64,000 nucleotides of DNA, taken from Puniceicoccaceae bacterium (GTDB lineage: Bacteria; Verrucomicrobiota; Verrucomicrobiia; Opitutales; Coraliomargaritaceae). Where the stretch lies: NCBI GenBank assembly GCA_018402305.1, contig JAGYJE010000006.1, positions 116,949-180,948 of the forward strand, read 5' to 3'. The position numbers were made by a program, and so were the translations under genes. The notes beneath the pieces are model-generated. The model saw only the letters and a program-made list of their open reading frames with translations, was not told where the DNA came from and made no database searches. Below are positions 32,574 to 42,823 of this stretch, in pieces (positions within the stretch are counted from its first letter, which is position 1; the number at the start of each line of letters is the position of its first letter).

Positions 32574-33367
32574 CAGGCGGGGTTTCCTTCGCTCTTGGGA
32601 GCCGCATCACTCTCCACGTTTTCCTTTTGCCAATCGATTTCGGCAAATCTTTCATCCAAGGGCAACTCATCCGATTTTGGCTCTCTCGATAGGCCAACAT
32701 CCTCATCCGAAATGTCCTCCGGCTCCTCTTCGCTGCGGCGCATCCATTCGTCGATCTGGTGATTGCTCAAAACATCAGACGCCGGTAGCTCATCCAGCTC
32801 TTTCATACCGGTAAATTCGAGGAATTTATCGGTCGTGCCATACTGGATCGGCCGCCCGGGCAATTCGGCCCGCCCGGTCACCTGCACCAATTCCAATTCG
32901 ATTAACTTGTTCAAGGCGCTGTCGACGGAAACACCCCGAATCGCCTCCATCTCAGCACGCGTCACCGGTTGGCGATAGGCGATAATGGACAGCGTTTCCA
33001 GCGCGGCAGGGCTCAGCTTCATCGGTCGTGGCTCACCCCGGAGGAGGCGCACAAACTCGGCAAACTGGGGCGCGGTCATCAGTTGATAGCCGTTGGGCCC
33101 CTCAACGATGCGATACGCCTTGTCCTGCACCTCTGCCTCATCCGTGAGTGCCCTTAGGGCATCCTGCAGCTGCACTTGTGTGACGAGGCTGGGCACGGAG
33201 GCTGCCTCGACCACTTCATCGGCATCCCCATCGTCTTCGGCCGCTTCGGTGGCCTCAAGCATTTCCTCGTGATAGCGGGCAAATAACTTGAGTACGTCCT
33301 TAATTGTAATCGGCTCAGCGGTTGAAAGCAAAAGAGCTTCCAGAGTCTTTTTCAGGTCAAAATCCAT
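32573..33367 (-). CDS. scpB: Segregation and condensation protein B
   Basis: LSPAALETLSIIAYRQPVTRAEMEAIRGVSVDSALNKLIELELVQVTGRAELPGRPIQYGTTDKFLEFTG. Confidence 0.93.
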   Translation of the reverse strand: MDFDLKKTLEALLLSTAEPITIKDVLKLFARYHEEMLEATEAAEDDGDADEVVEAASVPSLVTQVQLQDALRALTDEAEVQDKAYRIVEGPNGYQLMTAPQFAEFVRLLRGEPRPMKLSPAALETLSIIAYRQPVTRAEMEAIRGVSVDSALNKLIELELVQVTGRAELPGRPIQYGTTDKFLEFTGMKELDELPASDVLSNHQIDEWMRRSEEEPEDISDEDVGLSREPKSDELPLDERFAEIDWQKENVESDAAPKSEGNPA

Positions 33368-33505
33368 ATTTCAGTCAGGCTAGACGGATGCGGTTCAGGT
33401 GTGAAAGCAAAAAAGGAGGTTGTCGTTTGCGCTGGACTCCATTGGAATTTCATCCTTTCCGCAACGAGAAATCAATTTTAGAAACCTTAAATCCGATCGC
33501 TCCTC

Positions 33506-35218
33506 ATGTCACAGATTAACCAACGCCCCCACTCCTCCATCATCGTCGACGGTAACGACCGCGCGCCGGCCCGCTCGATGCTGCGTGCCGTCGGCTTTAC
33601 GGATGAGGATTTCAAAAAACCGCAAATCGCCGTCGTGAGCTCGCCGACAAATATGACCCCCTGCAACGTGCATCTCGGCGAGCTCAGTGACCACGCCCAA
33701 AAAGGCATCGACGAGGCCGGCGGAAAGCCGGTTTATTTTAACACCATCTCCGTGACCGACGGTATCTCAATGGGAACCAAGGGGATGCGCTATAGCCTCG
33801 TCTCCCGGGATGTGATTGCCGATTCTATCGAAACATCCGTCGCTGCGGAGGGTTTTGATGGGTTGGTGGCAATTGGCGGATGCGATAAAAACATGCCCGG
33901 CTGCATGATCGCAATCGCCCGCCTGAATCGTCCCGCCGTCTTCGTCTACGGGGGCACCATCCTCCCGGGACTGATGCCTCACGATAAAGATGAATGTCAC
34001 CCTATGGACATCGTCTCCGTCTTTGAGGCCGTGGGTAAACACGCCAAGGGTGAATTGACCGACGAGGAACTGAAAGAGGTCGAGAAATACGCTATCCCCG
34101 GCCCGGGTTCCTGTGGGGGGATGTATACCGCCAATACCATGGCGAGTTCAATCGAAGCACTCGGCATGAGCCTCCCCGGTAGCTCCGCGCAGATCGCGGT
34201 GGGTGAAGCTAAACGCAAAGACTGCGAAATGGCGGGCGCTGCCGTGGTTAAGCTTCTTGAAAAAGGGATCAAACCGCGCGACATCATGACCCGCAAGGCC
34301 TTCGAGAACGCCATCATGACCTGTCTCGCTCTGGGCGGGTCGACCAATATGATTCTCCATCTCCTGGCCATCGCGTATTCGGCTGACGTTGAGCTGAGTA
34401 TCGACGACTTTGCCGAGATCGGCGCGCGCATCCCGCTGCTCGCCGATGTTAAGCCGTTTGGTAAATATAGCATGAATCACCTGATTCGCATTGGAGGCAT
34501 CCGCCCCATGATGAAGCTTCTACTCGATCGCGGCTTACTCCATGGCGATTGCCTCACGGTGACCGGTGAAACCATGGCGGATTCTCTCAAGGATGTACTA
34601 CCCTACCCGGAGTATCCGGAAAAGCAGGACATTATCCGCCCTTGGGATCAGCCCATCAAGACAAGCACCCACCTCCGCATTCTGCGGGGCAACCTCGCTC
34701 CCGGTGGTGCCGTCGGTAAAATTACCGGCAATGAAGGCGAGTATTTTAAAGGCACTGCCAAGGTCTATGAAGGCGAAGAGGAAGCCCTTGTTGGCATCCT
34801 GCGCGGCGATGTCGTCGCGGGCGATGTTGTCGTGATTCGTAATGAAGGTCCCGTTGGCGGGCCGGGCATGCGGGAGATGCTCTCACCTACCAGCGCCGTG
34901 GCTGGACGCGGGCTGATTAAGGAAGTCGCTCTTATTACGGATGGTCGTTTTTCCGGCGGCAGCCATGGCTTTGACGTCGGCCACATTACCCCGGAAGCGG
35001 CTAAGGGCGGCCCCATCGGTATCGTGAAAAGCGGCGACATTATCGAAATCGACGCAGTCAACAATACGATCGACCTGCTCATTGATGAAGCAGAGTTTAA
35101 AGCGCGCCTCGCTGCCTACCAACCCAGCGGCCCTGGAGAAAAGCGCGGTGTCCTGGGCAAATATGCCGCTCTCGTCGCCACTGCATCCGAAGGTGCCGTT
35201 ACCGATAAGTATCTCTGA
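33506..35218 (+). CDS. ilvD: Dihydroxy-acid dehydratase
   Basis: GGCDKNMPGCMIA, PGSCGGMYTANTMASSIEALGMSLPGS, GRFSGGSHGFDVGHITPEA. Confidence 0.97.
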   Translation: MSQINQRPHSSIIVDGNDRAPARSMLRAVGFTDEDFKKPQIAVVSSPTNMTPCNVHLGELSDHAQKGIDEAGGKPVYFNTISVTDGISMGTKGMRYSLVSRDVIADSIETSVAAEGFDGLVAIGGCDKNMPGCMIAIARLNRPAVFVYGGTILPGLMPHDKDECHPMDIVSVFEAVGKHAKGELTDEELKEVEKYAIPGPGSCGGMYTANTMASSIEALGMSLPGSSAQIAVGEAKRKDCEMAGAAVVKLLEKGIKPRDIMTRKAFENAIMTCLALGGSTNMILHLLAIAYSADVELSIDDFAEIGARIPLLADVKPFGKYSMNHLIRIGGIRPMMKLLLDRGLLHGDCLTVTGETMADSLKDVLPYPEYPEKQDIIRPWDQPIKTSTHLRILRGNLAPGGAVGKITGNEGEYFKGTAKVYEGEEEALVGILRGDVVAGDVVVIRNEGPVGGPGMREMLSPTSAVAGRGLIKEVALITDGRFSGGSHGFDVGHITPEAAKGGPIGIVKSGDIIEIDAVNNTIDLLIDEAEFKARLAAYQPSGPGEKRGVLGKYAALVATASEGAVTDKYL

Positions 35219-35330
35219 GGCTGCTTCTCCCAAAACCTTCTTTGGTATACGAGTTCATTGATTAACCCATAAAACGGGCCTGTCGGCTGATTCACTTTTC
35301 CGCCAATTTGGCTGCCCACTGTTTTCGATT

Positions 35331-36905
35331 ATGTCCTGGAGCAAATTCAACGAATACTATCTACCTATTGACGAACTGGACTTCGCGCTCGATATTAGTC
35401 GTATTGACTTCAGCGACGGATATCTCGCTGAGATGGAGCCCAGAATGCAATCCGCTTTCAGTGCTATGGACGCTCTCGAGGCAGGTTCGATTGCCAACCC
35501 GGATGAAGGCCGCATGGTTGGTCACTATTGGTTGCGCAATCCCCAACTCGCTCCAAACTCGGAACTGACCCGGGCAATCGAAGACTGCCTTCGCCAAATC
35601 AAGCAAATCACCGCCGATGTGCACGCTGGGATAATCGCCGGAGGCAACGGCCCGTTCAAGAACTGCCTCATTATCGGCATCGGCGGCTCGGCGCTGGGCC
35701 CCCAATTCGTTGCCGATGCACTTGGTTGCCCAAAGCATGATAAGATGCGGCTTTTCTTTTTTGATAATACCGACCCGGACGGGATGGACCGCACACTCGC
35801 AACGCTTGATGGGCAGCTTGGGCAAACCCTGGCCATTGTCATATCCAAGTCCGGTGGCACGCCCGAAACCCGTAACGGAATGCTCGAGGCACAGGCCGCT
35901 TATCAGGCCGCCGGTCTTGAGTTTCCCAAGCACGCTATCGCCATCACCGGCGAGGGCTCCAAACTCGACAAGGTCGCTGTTTCCGAAAACTGGATCACCC
36001 GTCTGCCCATGTGGGACTGGGTGGGCGGTCGGACCTCTGAGTTGGCTGCGGTTGGCCTGCTTCCGGCTGCGCTCCAGGGACTTGATATTGATCGGATTCT
36101 GGGCGGAGCCGCCGCCATGGATACCGCCACACGTGTTCATGAGACGGCTAAAAATCCTGCCGCCCTTCTCGCCCTCATGTGGTATTTCGCGACCGACGGC
36201 AAGGGATCTAAGGATATGGTTGTCCTGCCCTACAAAGATCGCTTGATGCTCTTTTCTAAATACCTCCAGCAACTTGTCATGGAGTCCCTCGGCAAGGAAA
36301 CCGACCTCGACGGCAACTGCGTCTACCAGGGCATTGCGGTCTACGGGAACAAAGGCTCGACCGATCAGCATGCTTATGTGCAGCAACTTCGCGAAGGCGT
36401 ACACAACTTTTTTGTCACTTTTATCGAGGTCCTCAAGGATCGCTCAGGTGACTCAATTGAGGTCGAACCCGGGGCCACTTCCGGTGATTTCCTTCAAGGC
36501 TTCTACCTCGGCACACGGGATGCCCTACACGAAAACGGTCGGCAGTCCATTACGATAACGATCCGGGACGTGACTCCCGAGGCAATCGGTCAACTTATCG
36601 CTCTTTTCGAGCGAGCCGTTGGTCTCTACGCCAGTCTGATCAATGTAAACGCCTACCATCAACCAGGCGTCGAGGCTGGTAAGAAAGCCGCCACAAAGGT
36701 GCTGGACCTGGAGCGAAAAATCATTACCTTCCTCCGGACGAAGCCAAAAAACCCGATGACTGTCTCTGATATCGCTCAAGATTTGAATCTTGAGTCCTAC
36801 GAGGAACTGATTTTTAAACTTCTGAATAGACTTACGGTTAATAATCGTGGCGTTAATATCACTCAACGTTCTCCAATCACCCAGTCGCTTTTCCACTCGG
36901 ACTAG
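35331..36905 (+). CDS. pgi: Glucose-6-phosphate isomerase
   Basis: [50 protein letters not shown]. Confidence 0.95.
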   Translation: MSWSKFNEYYLPIDELDFALDISRIDFSDGYLAEMEPRMQSAFSAMDALEAGSIANPDEGRMVGHYWLRNPQLAPNSELTRAIEDCLRQIKQITADVHAGIIAGGNGPFKNCLIIGIGGSALGPQFVADALGCPKHDKMRLFFFDNTDPDGMDRTLATLDGQLGQTLAIVISKSGGTPETRNGMLEAQAAYQAAGLEFPKHAIAITGEGSKLDKVAVSENWITRLPMWDWVGGRTSELAAVGLLPAALQGLDIDRILGGAAAMDTATRVHETAKNPAALLALMWYFATDGKGSKDMVVLPYKDRLMLFSKYLQQLVMESLGKETDLDGNCVYQGIAVYGNKGSTDQHAYVQQLREGVHNFFVTFIEVLKDRSGDSIEVEPGATSGDFLQGFYLGTRDALHENGRQSITITIRDVTPEAIGQLIALFERAVGLYASLINVNAYHQPGVEAGKKAATKVLDLERKIITFLRTKPKNPMTVSDIAQDLNLESYEELIFKLLNRLTVNNRGVNITQRSPITQSLFHSD

Positions 36906-36951
36906 CCCCCCAAGAATCAAATACACTCCCCCCTCAGAAACAATATACTAC

Positions 36952-37791
36952 ATGAATAATCTATCCCTCATTTTTCGAATCCTTGCTATTGTTGCCGCAG
37001 TTGCTGCTGGCGCCCTTTTCTACATGGGCCAAGGCAAACTGGCAGAGCAAAAAGCCGCGGTGGAAGCAGCTCAAAAATCCACTGCTATCGTGCAAGGTGA
37101 ACTCTCCGCGGCAAATGAGCGAGTCGCTGCCCTGGAGAGTCAACTCTCCTCAGAGCGAAACGCACTCAGCCAAGCCAAACGTGACTTGGAAAACACTCGC
37201 TCCGAGATGTATACCGCCCGCCAGGAGGTGAGCCGAACACAGCAGCAACTCATTCAAGCTCGGGATAAAATCGAGAATTTGGAAAATACTGCCAAACGCC
37301 TGCGGTCAGAATTAGTCGAAGTCGAGCAGAGTTTGGCTGACTCAAATCAGGCCACTGATGAAATTAATGTTGTTAATGAACGCGTAGTCAACCTGGAAAA
37401 ACGAATTAGCGAACTCTCAGCTGAATTGGAGGCAGCTCGAAATACCACTATTACGCGTCAACGTACAACCACCCCCAGCCACCTTCAATCAGGCGATAGC
37501 ACTTACAGCAGCGGCTTTGCTCCGACTCCCGCCCAACCACTGCCAACCGTTTCCATTGGTCCGGAAACAACGGTTCAATCAATCAGCTTGAAAAACGGCC
37601 TGATCGTTTTAGCGAATACTCCCGAAATCCAGCTTTCACCAGGGAATCAAATTACCCTTGTTCAGAACATGCAGGCTCTGGGTAAAATTTCCGTCACCCA
37701 AACGAACGATGATTTTATTGTCGCCAACATCCTTCCCGGTGCAAAAGCGCGGAGCCTTTCCCCTGGCAGTAGCATCCAGTTGCTTCGCTAA
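36952..37791 (+). CDS. Membrane-anchored coiled-coil protein, unknown function
   Basis: N-terminal TM followed by long Glu/Ala/Gln-rich coiled coil; no family recognised. Confidence 0.75.
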   Translation: MNNLSLIFRILAIVAAVAAGALFYMGQGKLAEQKAAVEAAQKSTAIVQGELSAANERVAALESQLSSERNALSQAKRDLENTRSEMYTARQEVSRTQQQLIQARDKIENLENTAKRLRSELVEVEQSLADSNQATDEINVVNERVVNLEKRISELSAELEAARNTTITRQRTTTPSHLQSGDSTYSSGFAPTPAQPLPTVSIGPETTVQSISLKNGLIVLANTPEIQLSPGNQITLVQNMQALGKISVTQTNDDFIVANILPGAKARSLSPGSSIQLLR

Positions 37792-37809
37792 CTTCTGACG
37801 CTTAACCCT

Positions 37810-37962
37810 ATGATCATACGCAGTATCGCACTCTTCATTGCTCTTGCCGCCATGGCATTTATAACGAGCGGTTGCTTTAACAGTAGCCCGGATGAACAAT
37901 CGGTCCCGTGGAGTCGGCCGGCTGAGTGGGAGCGTGGTGCTCCAGGTTTTGGAGGCTACTAA
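37810..37962 (+). CDS. Small 50-aa lipoprotein, unknown function
   Basis: Manual translation MIIRSIALFIALAAMAFITSGCFNSSPDEQSVPWSRPAEWERGAPGFGGY*; lipobox TSGC; followed by a terminator; below the ORF-track length cutoff. Confidence 0.75.
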   Translation: MIIRSIALFIALAAMAFITSGCFNSSPDEQSVPWSRPAEWERGAPGFGGY

Positions 37963-37981
37963 GCTAGTACCAATTTCCCGC

Positions 37982-38011
37982 AGGCCCATCCGACCGGATG
38001 GGCCTTTTTTA
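37982..38011 (+). terminator. Rho-independent terminator
   Basis: aggcccatccg acc ggatgggcct tttttt. Confidence 0.85.
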
Positions 38012-38152
38012 TGAGGTACCCGCTCGCAGAAGACCAAACGAAAAACTCAGACCGCGCGGCATCTGCTGAGCAACACGACGCACCCAGTCAACGATTCGGA
38101 TTTTCCGGGTAGAGCTTGACAACCCTACTTCAAACCCCTTTTTCTTGAGGCC

Positions 38153-38252
38153 TTCCTTAGGGGTGACCTGGCATGGGTCTGAGACGTTTCCTTCATACGA
38201 CAGAGGCGATCCCTTCGAACCTGATCCGGTTGACACCGGCGTAGGAAAAGGA
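38153..38252 (+). ncRNA. TPP riboswitch (THI element)
   Basis: cttaggggtg...gtctgagac...cccttcgaacctgatccggttgacaccggcgtaggaaaagg matches conserved THI-box segments; directly upstream of the TonB receptor. Confidence 0.9.
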
Positions 38253-38325
38253 ATGGATCGCTCTCTGAGCGGTACACCTTCAATCGCCCAAGGCCGGATC
38301 TCAAACCACACAATTGAGATCCAAA

Positions 38326-40449
38326 ATGAAACATAGACTCTGCGCCCTCGCGTTACTCACAACCACCGCAGCTGTCTTCGCACAAGACGAAGAAGCCCCC
38401 GTCCCCACACTCCCTACCACCGTCGTGACCGGTGAACTCTGGGAGTCGGAACTCCAAAAAACCACCGCCAGTGTCACGGTAGTCGGTGCCGAAGCTCTCG
38501 AAAACAACGGTGTGCAGCACTTCGAAGATGTTATCAACACGATCCCGAACCTGACCTGGACCGGTGCCACATCGCGGCCGCGTTACATCCAAATTCGCGG
38601 GGTCGGAGAAAACTCACAATTTGAAGGTGAAACGCCAGATAGCTCGGTAAGATTCCTGATCGACGATCTGGACCTCACCGGTCTCGGCTCAGTCGGCAAT
38701 CTCTTCGACGTGGAACAAGTCGAAGTACTGCGTGGTCCACAGGCCGGTGCTTTTGGGGCCAACGCGGCGGGCGGAGTCGTGCGCATCGTGACCAAAGATC
38801 CCACTCCTTTCTGGACAGGCCAAGCAGAAGCCAGTGTTGGCAACGATAGTCTGCGAGCCGGAGGCGTCGCCGTCGGTGGCCCGCTCCTGCAAAACGACCC
38901 GGAACAACTCTCCTTCCGCTTTGCCCTGCACCGACTGGCACAGGACGGCTTTCGTGATAATGTCTTTTTGAACAAGGACGACACCAATCAGCGCGACGAG
39001 CTCACATCCCGATTCAAGCTCCGCTGGGTTGCGTCTGAGGATTGGGAACTTGACGGCCAGGTTTTCTACGCCGATGCCGAAAACGGCTACGACGAGTTCT
39101 CACTGGGGAATACCGGTTTCAAAACCGCTTCCGATGAGCCGGGTGAAGACGATCAGCAAACCACCGCCGGCAGTTTGAAAGTTCGCTGGTTTGGCAATGA
39201 CCGGTTCGAAGTGACGGCCACGACTGGCTTGGTTCAGACCGACTCAGTTTACAGCTACGACGCCGATTGGGCGGACCCAACCACTGATGGCAACTATGAT
39301 GGTTTTCTCGAAACAGAACGCGACCGCCAGGTTTTTACACAGGAACTTCGTATGGACTCAACCGGGCTCCGCGATTCCCTGGGGTGGATTGATCGTTGGA
39401 CATTAGGTGCCTATTTTAATCATCTGGAAGAAGATACCGATGTGCTTTACACCGAATTCGATGCCACCGCCGCCACTTATCAAAGCAACTATCAAGCGGA
39501 GACCTCTGCCTTTTATGGGCAGGCTGCACACGACTTCTCAGAAACGACACGGCTGATCCTCGGCCTTCGGCTCGAGCACCATTCCATTGAGGCACAATCC
39601 AGCGGCGCCAATTACGGAACCCCCGTCGGCGGAGGGAGCAAGCAATCTGATACACTCTGGGGGGGCAAGTTAACCCTTGAGCATGATCTGAACAAAGCGC
39701 AGACGGTATTTGCCAGCGTCACGCGCGGCTACAAAGCCGGCGGAGCTAACATCGCCAGTTTCACACAGCCCGGAGATCCACTAACGTATGAAAAGGAGAC
39801 ACTGTGGAACTATGAAGTGGGACTTCGCAGCAGTTGGCTGGACGGTGCCGTGGTCTCGCAATTGACCGCTTTCTATCTCCATCGAAACGATGCGCAACTG
39901 CGGGACTCCCAGGGCGCGGGCGGCTTTTTTCGCTACCTTACCGTCAACGGGGAAACGGCAGAGCACTTTGGACTGGAAGGCAGTGCGACGTATTATTTGA
40001 ACTCCGAATGGTCAATCAGCGCCGCCCTCGGCCTTTTAGAGACGAGCCGCGAGGCATACGACGATCCGGGTGGTCGCGTTGCCGCGAGAGATCTCGCAAA
40101 CGCTCCCAGCTTCAATTATAGTACACGCATCAATTACCAAGGCGCAAAGGGACTATTCGGCCACGTCGAACTTTCCGGGCGAGACGACTACTACGAATCG
40201 AACAGCCACAGCGAAAGGCGGGACGCGTTCGCCATAGTGAATGCCAGTATTGGATATCGCTATGAGAACTGGACCTTTACGCTTTGGGCCAGGAATCTTT
40301 TTGATGAATCCTATCAAAAACGGGTATTCTTCTTTGGCAATCGCTTCGACACAAGCACACCGGACCCTTTCGACTTTGAATCTGACCGTCGCTACGAAGA
40401 TCCTGCCAATCCACGTACCCTCGGGATAACGACGAATTATCGCTGGTAA
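38326..40449 (+). CDS. TonB-dependent receptor (putative thiamine-related uptake)
   Basis: Signal peptide MKHRLCALALLTTTAAVFA; plug VEVLRGPQAGAFGANAAGGVVRIVT; C-terminal TNYRW; TPP riboswitch upstream. Confidence 0.9.
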   Translation: MKHRLCALALLTTTAAVFAQDEEAPVPTLPTTVVTGELWESELQKTTASVTVVGAEALENNGVQHFEDVINTIPNLTWTGATSRPRYIQIRGVGENSQFEGETPDSSVRFLIDDLDLTGLGSVGNLFDVEQVEVLRGPQAGAFGANAAGGVVRIVTKDPTPFWTGQAEASVGNDSLRAGGVAVGGPLLQNDPEQLSFRFALHRLAQDGFRDNVFLNKDDTNQRDELTSRFKLRWVASEDWELDGQVFYADAENGYDEFSLGNTGFKTASDEPGEDDQQTTAGSLKVRWFGNDRFEVTATTGLVQTDSVYSYDADWADPTTDGNYDGFLETERDRQVFTQELRMDSTGLRDSLGWIDRWTLGAYFNHLEEDTDVLYTEFDATAATYQSNYQAETSAFYGQAAHDFSETTRLILGLRLEHHSIEAQSSGANYGTPVGGGSKQSDTLWGGKLTLEHDLNKAQTVFASVTRGYKAGGANIASFTQPGDPLTYEKETLWNYEVGLRSSWLDGAVVSQLTAFYLHRNDAQLRDSQGAGGFFRYLTVNGETAEHFGLEGSATYYLNSEWSISAALGLLETSREAYDDPGGRVAARDLANAPSFNYSTRINYQGAKGLFGHVELSGRDDYYESNSHSERRDAFAIVNASIGYRYENWTFTLWARNLFDESYQKRVFFFGNRFDTSTPDPFDFESDRRYEDPANPRTLGITTNYRW

Positions 40450-40461
40450 TAATTGAATCAT

Positions 40462-41445
40462 CTATTCAATCACCCGCTGTCGCAAAGCCTTCACCACAGC
40501 TAATCCGCCCCAATCAGCACCCTTCAAGGGGTGCCCGGCCTCTGGCAGCGGGCGTTTGCGCCCACGCTGCCAGAGATCGCGGAAGCCCCGCACGAATTCA
40601 GCCGAGCCAAAGATGGCACCATCGGTAAAATAGCGAATGCGGCAGCGCATGGCGACCGCCCTGGGCAGCACACCGCCCTCCTTCTCCAGGACCTGCAAGG
40701 CCTTTTCACGGCTGATGCGCCCACCCGCATCCGGCTCCGCCCCCTTGCCAAAAAGCAGCATCCGGTGCGCCTGCAGGGCACCGGCACCATCGACCGGGCC
40801 CCCGTAGGCCGACCAAATTCGTTGCAGCCCCCGCACCGCGAGGGCCGAACCGCCCACCGCCTCCGCATAGCCGCACCAGCGGTAGTCCTTCGGGTCTTCC
40901 ACCAACCCCGCCCGAACCGGGTTCAGGTCAATATAGGCCGCCATGGTTTGCAGTGCAAACCCCCGCCCCTCCACCAGGACCGACTTAAAGCGCTCCGCCC
41001 AAAGCGTGCCAAAACGCCCATGGTTCTGGTTGAACCAGATGGAAAAACGCTGTTTGAGCGTCTTCATAAACTCCGAGACATCCCCCATACGCGCCAGCAA
41101 CTGCTCGCGGATCTTTGCCGCATCCTCCCCTCCCGCAGCCAGCTTGCGCTCCAGAACCCGGGCCGAGGCCGTCTGATACTTGTTTGGCTTGGGATAAAGC
41201 ACACGGTAGCGCCGCATTAACTCCGCGTCCGCCAGCGGCCCTGACTCCGGAAAGTGGATCAGCACATGGAAGTGGTTGGACATCAGACAGTACGTCAGGA
41301 TCTCTCCACCCGAAAAGTCCGCCACCTGCCAAAGCATACGGCGAAGCATCTCCTTCTCACGATTTTTAAAAAGCCGCGCCCCACCTACCGCACGTGTCAT
41401 GCAGTGGTAAATCGCTCCCGAATATTTTATCCTGTGTTCACGCAT
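40462..41445 (-). CDS. REP-associated tyrosine transposase-like (Y1_Tnp/RAYT) protein
   Basis: IKYSGAIYHCMTRAVGG, LTYCLMSNHFHVLIHFPESGPLADAELMRRYRVLY, GTLWAERFKSVLVE, AAYIDLNPVRAGLVEDP. Confidence 0.92.
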   Translation of the reverse strand: MREHRIKYSGAIYHCMTRAVGGARLFKNREKEMLRRMLWQVADFSGGEILTYCLMSNHFHVLIHFPESGPLADAELMRRYRVLYPKPNKYQTASARVLERKLAAGGEDAAKIREQLLARMGDVSEFMKTLKQRFSIWFNQNHGRFGTLWAERFKSVLVEGRGFALQTMAAYIDLNPVRAGLVEDPKDYRWCGYAEAVGGSALAVRGLQRIWSAYGGPVDGAGALQAHRMLLFGKGAEPDAGGRISREKALQVLEKEGGVLPRAVAMRCRIRYFTDGAIFGSAEFVRGFRDLWQRGRKRPLPEAGHPLKGADWGGLAVVKALRQRVIE

Positions 41446-41560
41446 ACAAACAAACCAAACAAATCAGCTAAGACGTCAAACAAAAAAGACTGTCTTTTTT
41501 ATTATTGTTTAAACAAGGAATGCTTGCCTTCGCTTCGTTCATCGAAATGACTCCCGGTCT

Positions 41561-42772
41561 ATGCTGATTAGTCTTCTCGGGTATTTTGTTTTAGTAGGTA
41601 TTGCTTGGCTTTGCTCCACTTCGCGAAAGGACGTCAACTGGCGGACAATACTGGGTGCAATCGCGATTCAGTTTGGCTTTGGAGCGCTGGTGCTTTATGT
41701 TCCGACTGGTAAAGTCGCCCTTGAATGGCTCTCGACTTTGGTTGCGGCCGTAATTGCCTTCGGAAACGAGGGCGCTTCGTTTCTCTTTGGAGGCCTGAAT
41801 GATCCTTCGCAAAGCCTGGGCTTTGTCTTCGCCTTTAAGGTGCTCCCGGTCATCATTTTTTTCTCTTCGCTGATTTCCGTTCTCTACTACGTCCGGGTGA
41901 TGCCCATGGTTGTTCAACTAATCGGCGGGCTGATTCGTAAGTTACTGAGTACCAGCCGAGCGGAGTCCCTCAGCGCGACGGCAAATATTTTTGTTGGACA
42001 GACTGAAGCACCGCTAGCCATCAAGCCCTATCTCGGGCGCATGACTCGATCTGAATTTTTTGCGGTGATGGTGGGTGGCCTGGCTTCGATTGCAGGTAGT
42101 GTCCTAGCAGGCTACGCAGCAATGGGGATTGAACTGCGTTTTTTACTGGCAGCCAGCTTCATGGCCGCACCCGCCGGACTGCTTTTTGCAAAATTACTCA
42201 TTCCGGAAACGGAAACCGCTGACAACAGCATCCTTGAGGAAAACCCGGATGATCGCCCCGCTAATATCTTTGATGCGGCAGCCGGGGGAGCCTTGGATGG
42301 ACTCAAGCTGGCCTTGAATGTAGGAGCTATGCTGCTGGCTTTCATCGGATTAATCGCACTTTTAAATGGAATATTGAGCTGGGTTGGTGGCCTTTTCAGC
42401 TACGATGCGCTCAGTTTGCAACTGATCCTTGGTTGGCTTTTCAGCCCAGTGGCATGGATGGTTGGCATTCCCTGGGAGCAAGCGACCATGGGCGGATCCT
42501 TTATTGGTCAGAAATTGGTGGTGAATGAGTTTGTGGCTTTTATTGAGTTTGGCGGTGTGCAGGATTCGATGAACCCACGCTCTCAAGCGATCATGATCTT
42601 TGCACTCTGTGGCTTTGCGAATTTCTCCTCGATTGCAATTTTATTGGGAGGTCTGGGTAGCCTGGTCCCTGCCCGTCGCCGAGAAATCGCCAAGCTTGGC
42701 ATAAAGGCCGTTATGGCCGGAACACTGGCGAATCTTTCCAGCGCGGCCATCGCCGGTATTCTGATTGTGTAA
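41561..42772 (+). CDS. CNT-family nucleoside transporter (NupC-like)
   Basis: CNT motifs: [67 protein letters not shown]. Confidence 0.93.
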   Translation: MLISLLGYFVLVGIAWLCSTSRKDVNWRTILGAIAIQFGFGALVLYVPTGKVALEWLSTLVAAVIAFGNEGASFLFGGLNDPSQSLGFVFAFKVLPVIIFFSSLISVLYYVRVMPMVVQLIGGLIRKLLSTSRAESLSATANIFVGQTEAPLAIKPYLGRMTRSEFFAVMVGGLASIAGSVLAGYAAMGIELRFLLAASFMAAPAGLLFAKLLIPETETADNSILEENPDDRPANIFDAAAGGALDGLKLALNVGAMLLAFIGLIALLNGILSWVGGLFSYDALSLQLILGWLFSPVAWMVGIPWEQATMGGSFIGQKLVVNEFVAFIEFGGVQDSMNPRSQAIMIFALCGFANFSSIAILLGGLGSLVPARRREIAKLGIKAVMAGTLANLSSAAIAGILIV

Positions 42773-42823
42773 GACAAACTTTCGGAGTTGCCAATTGAGC
42801 GAAGCTTTGAGTTGCTCGGACCC

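Noticed and set aside
35361-36404. 347-aa minus-strand ORF antisense to pgi
   Set aside because: Overlaps a clear pgi; no recognisable protein features
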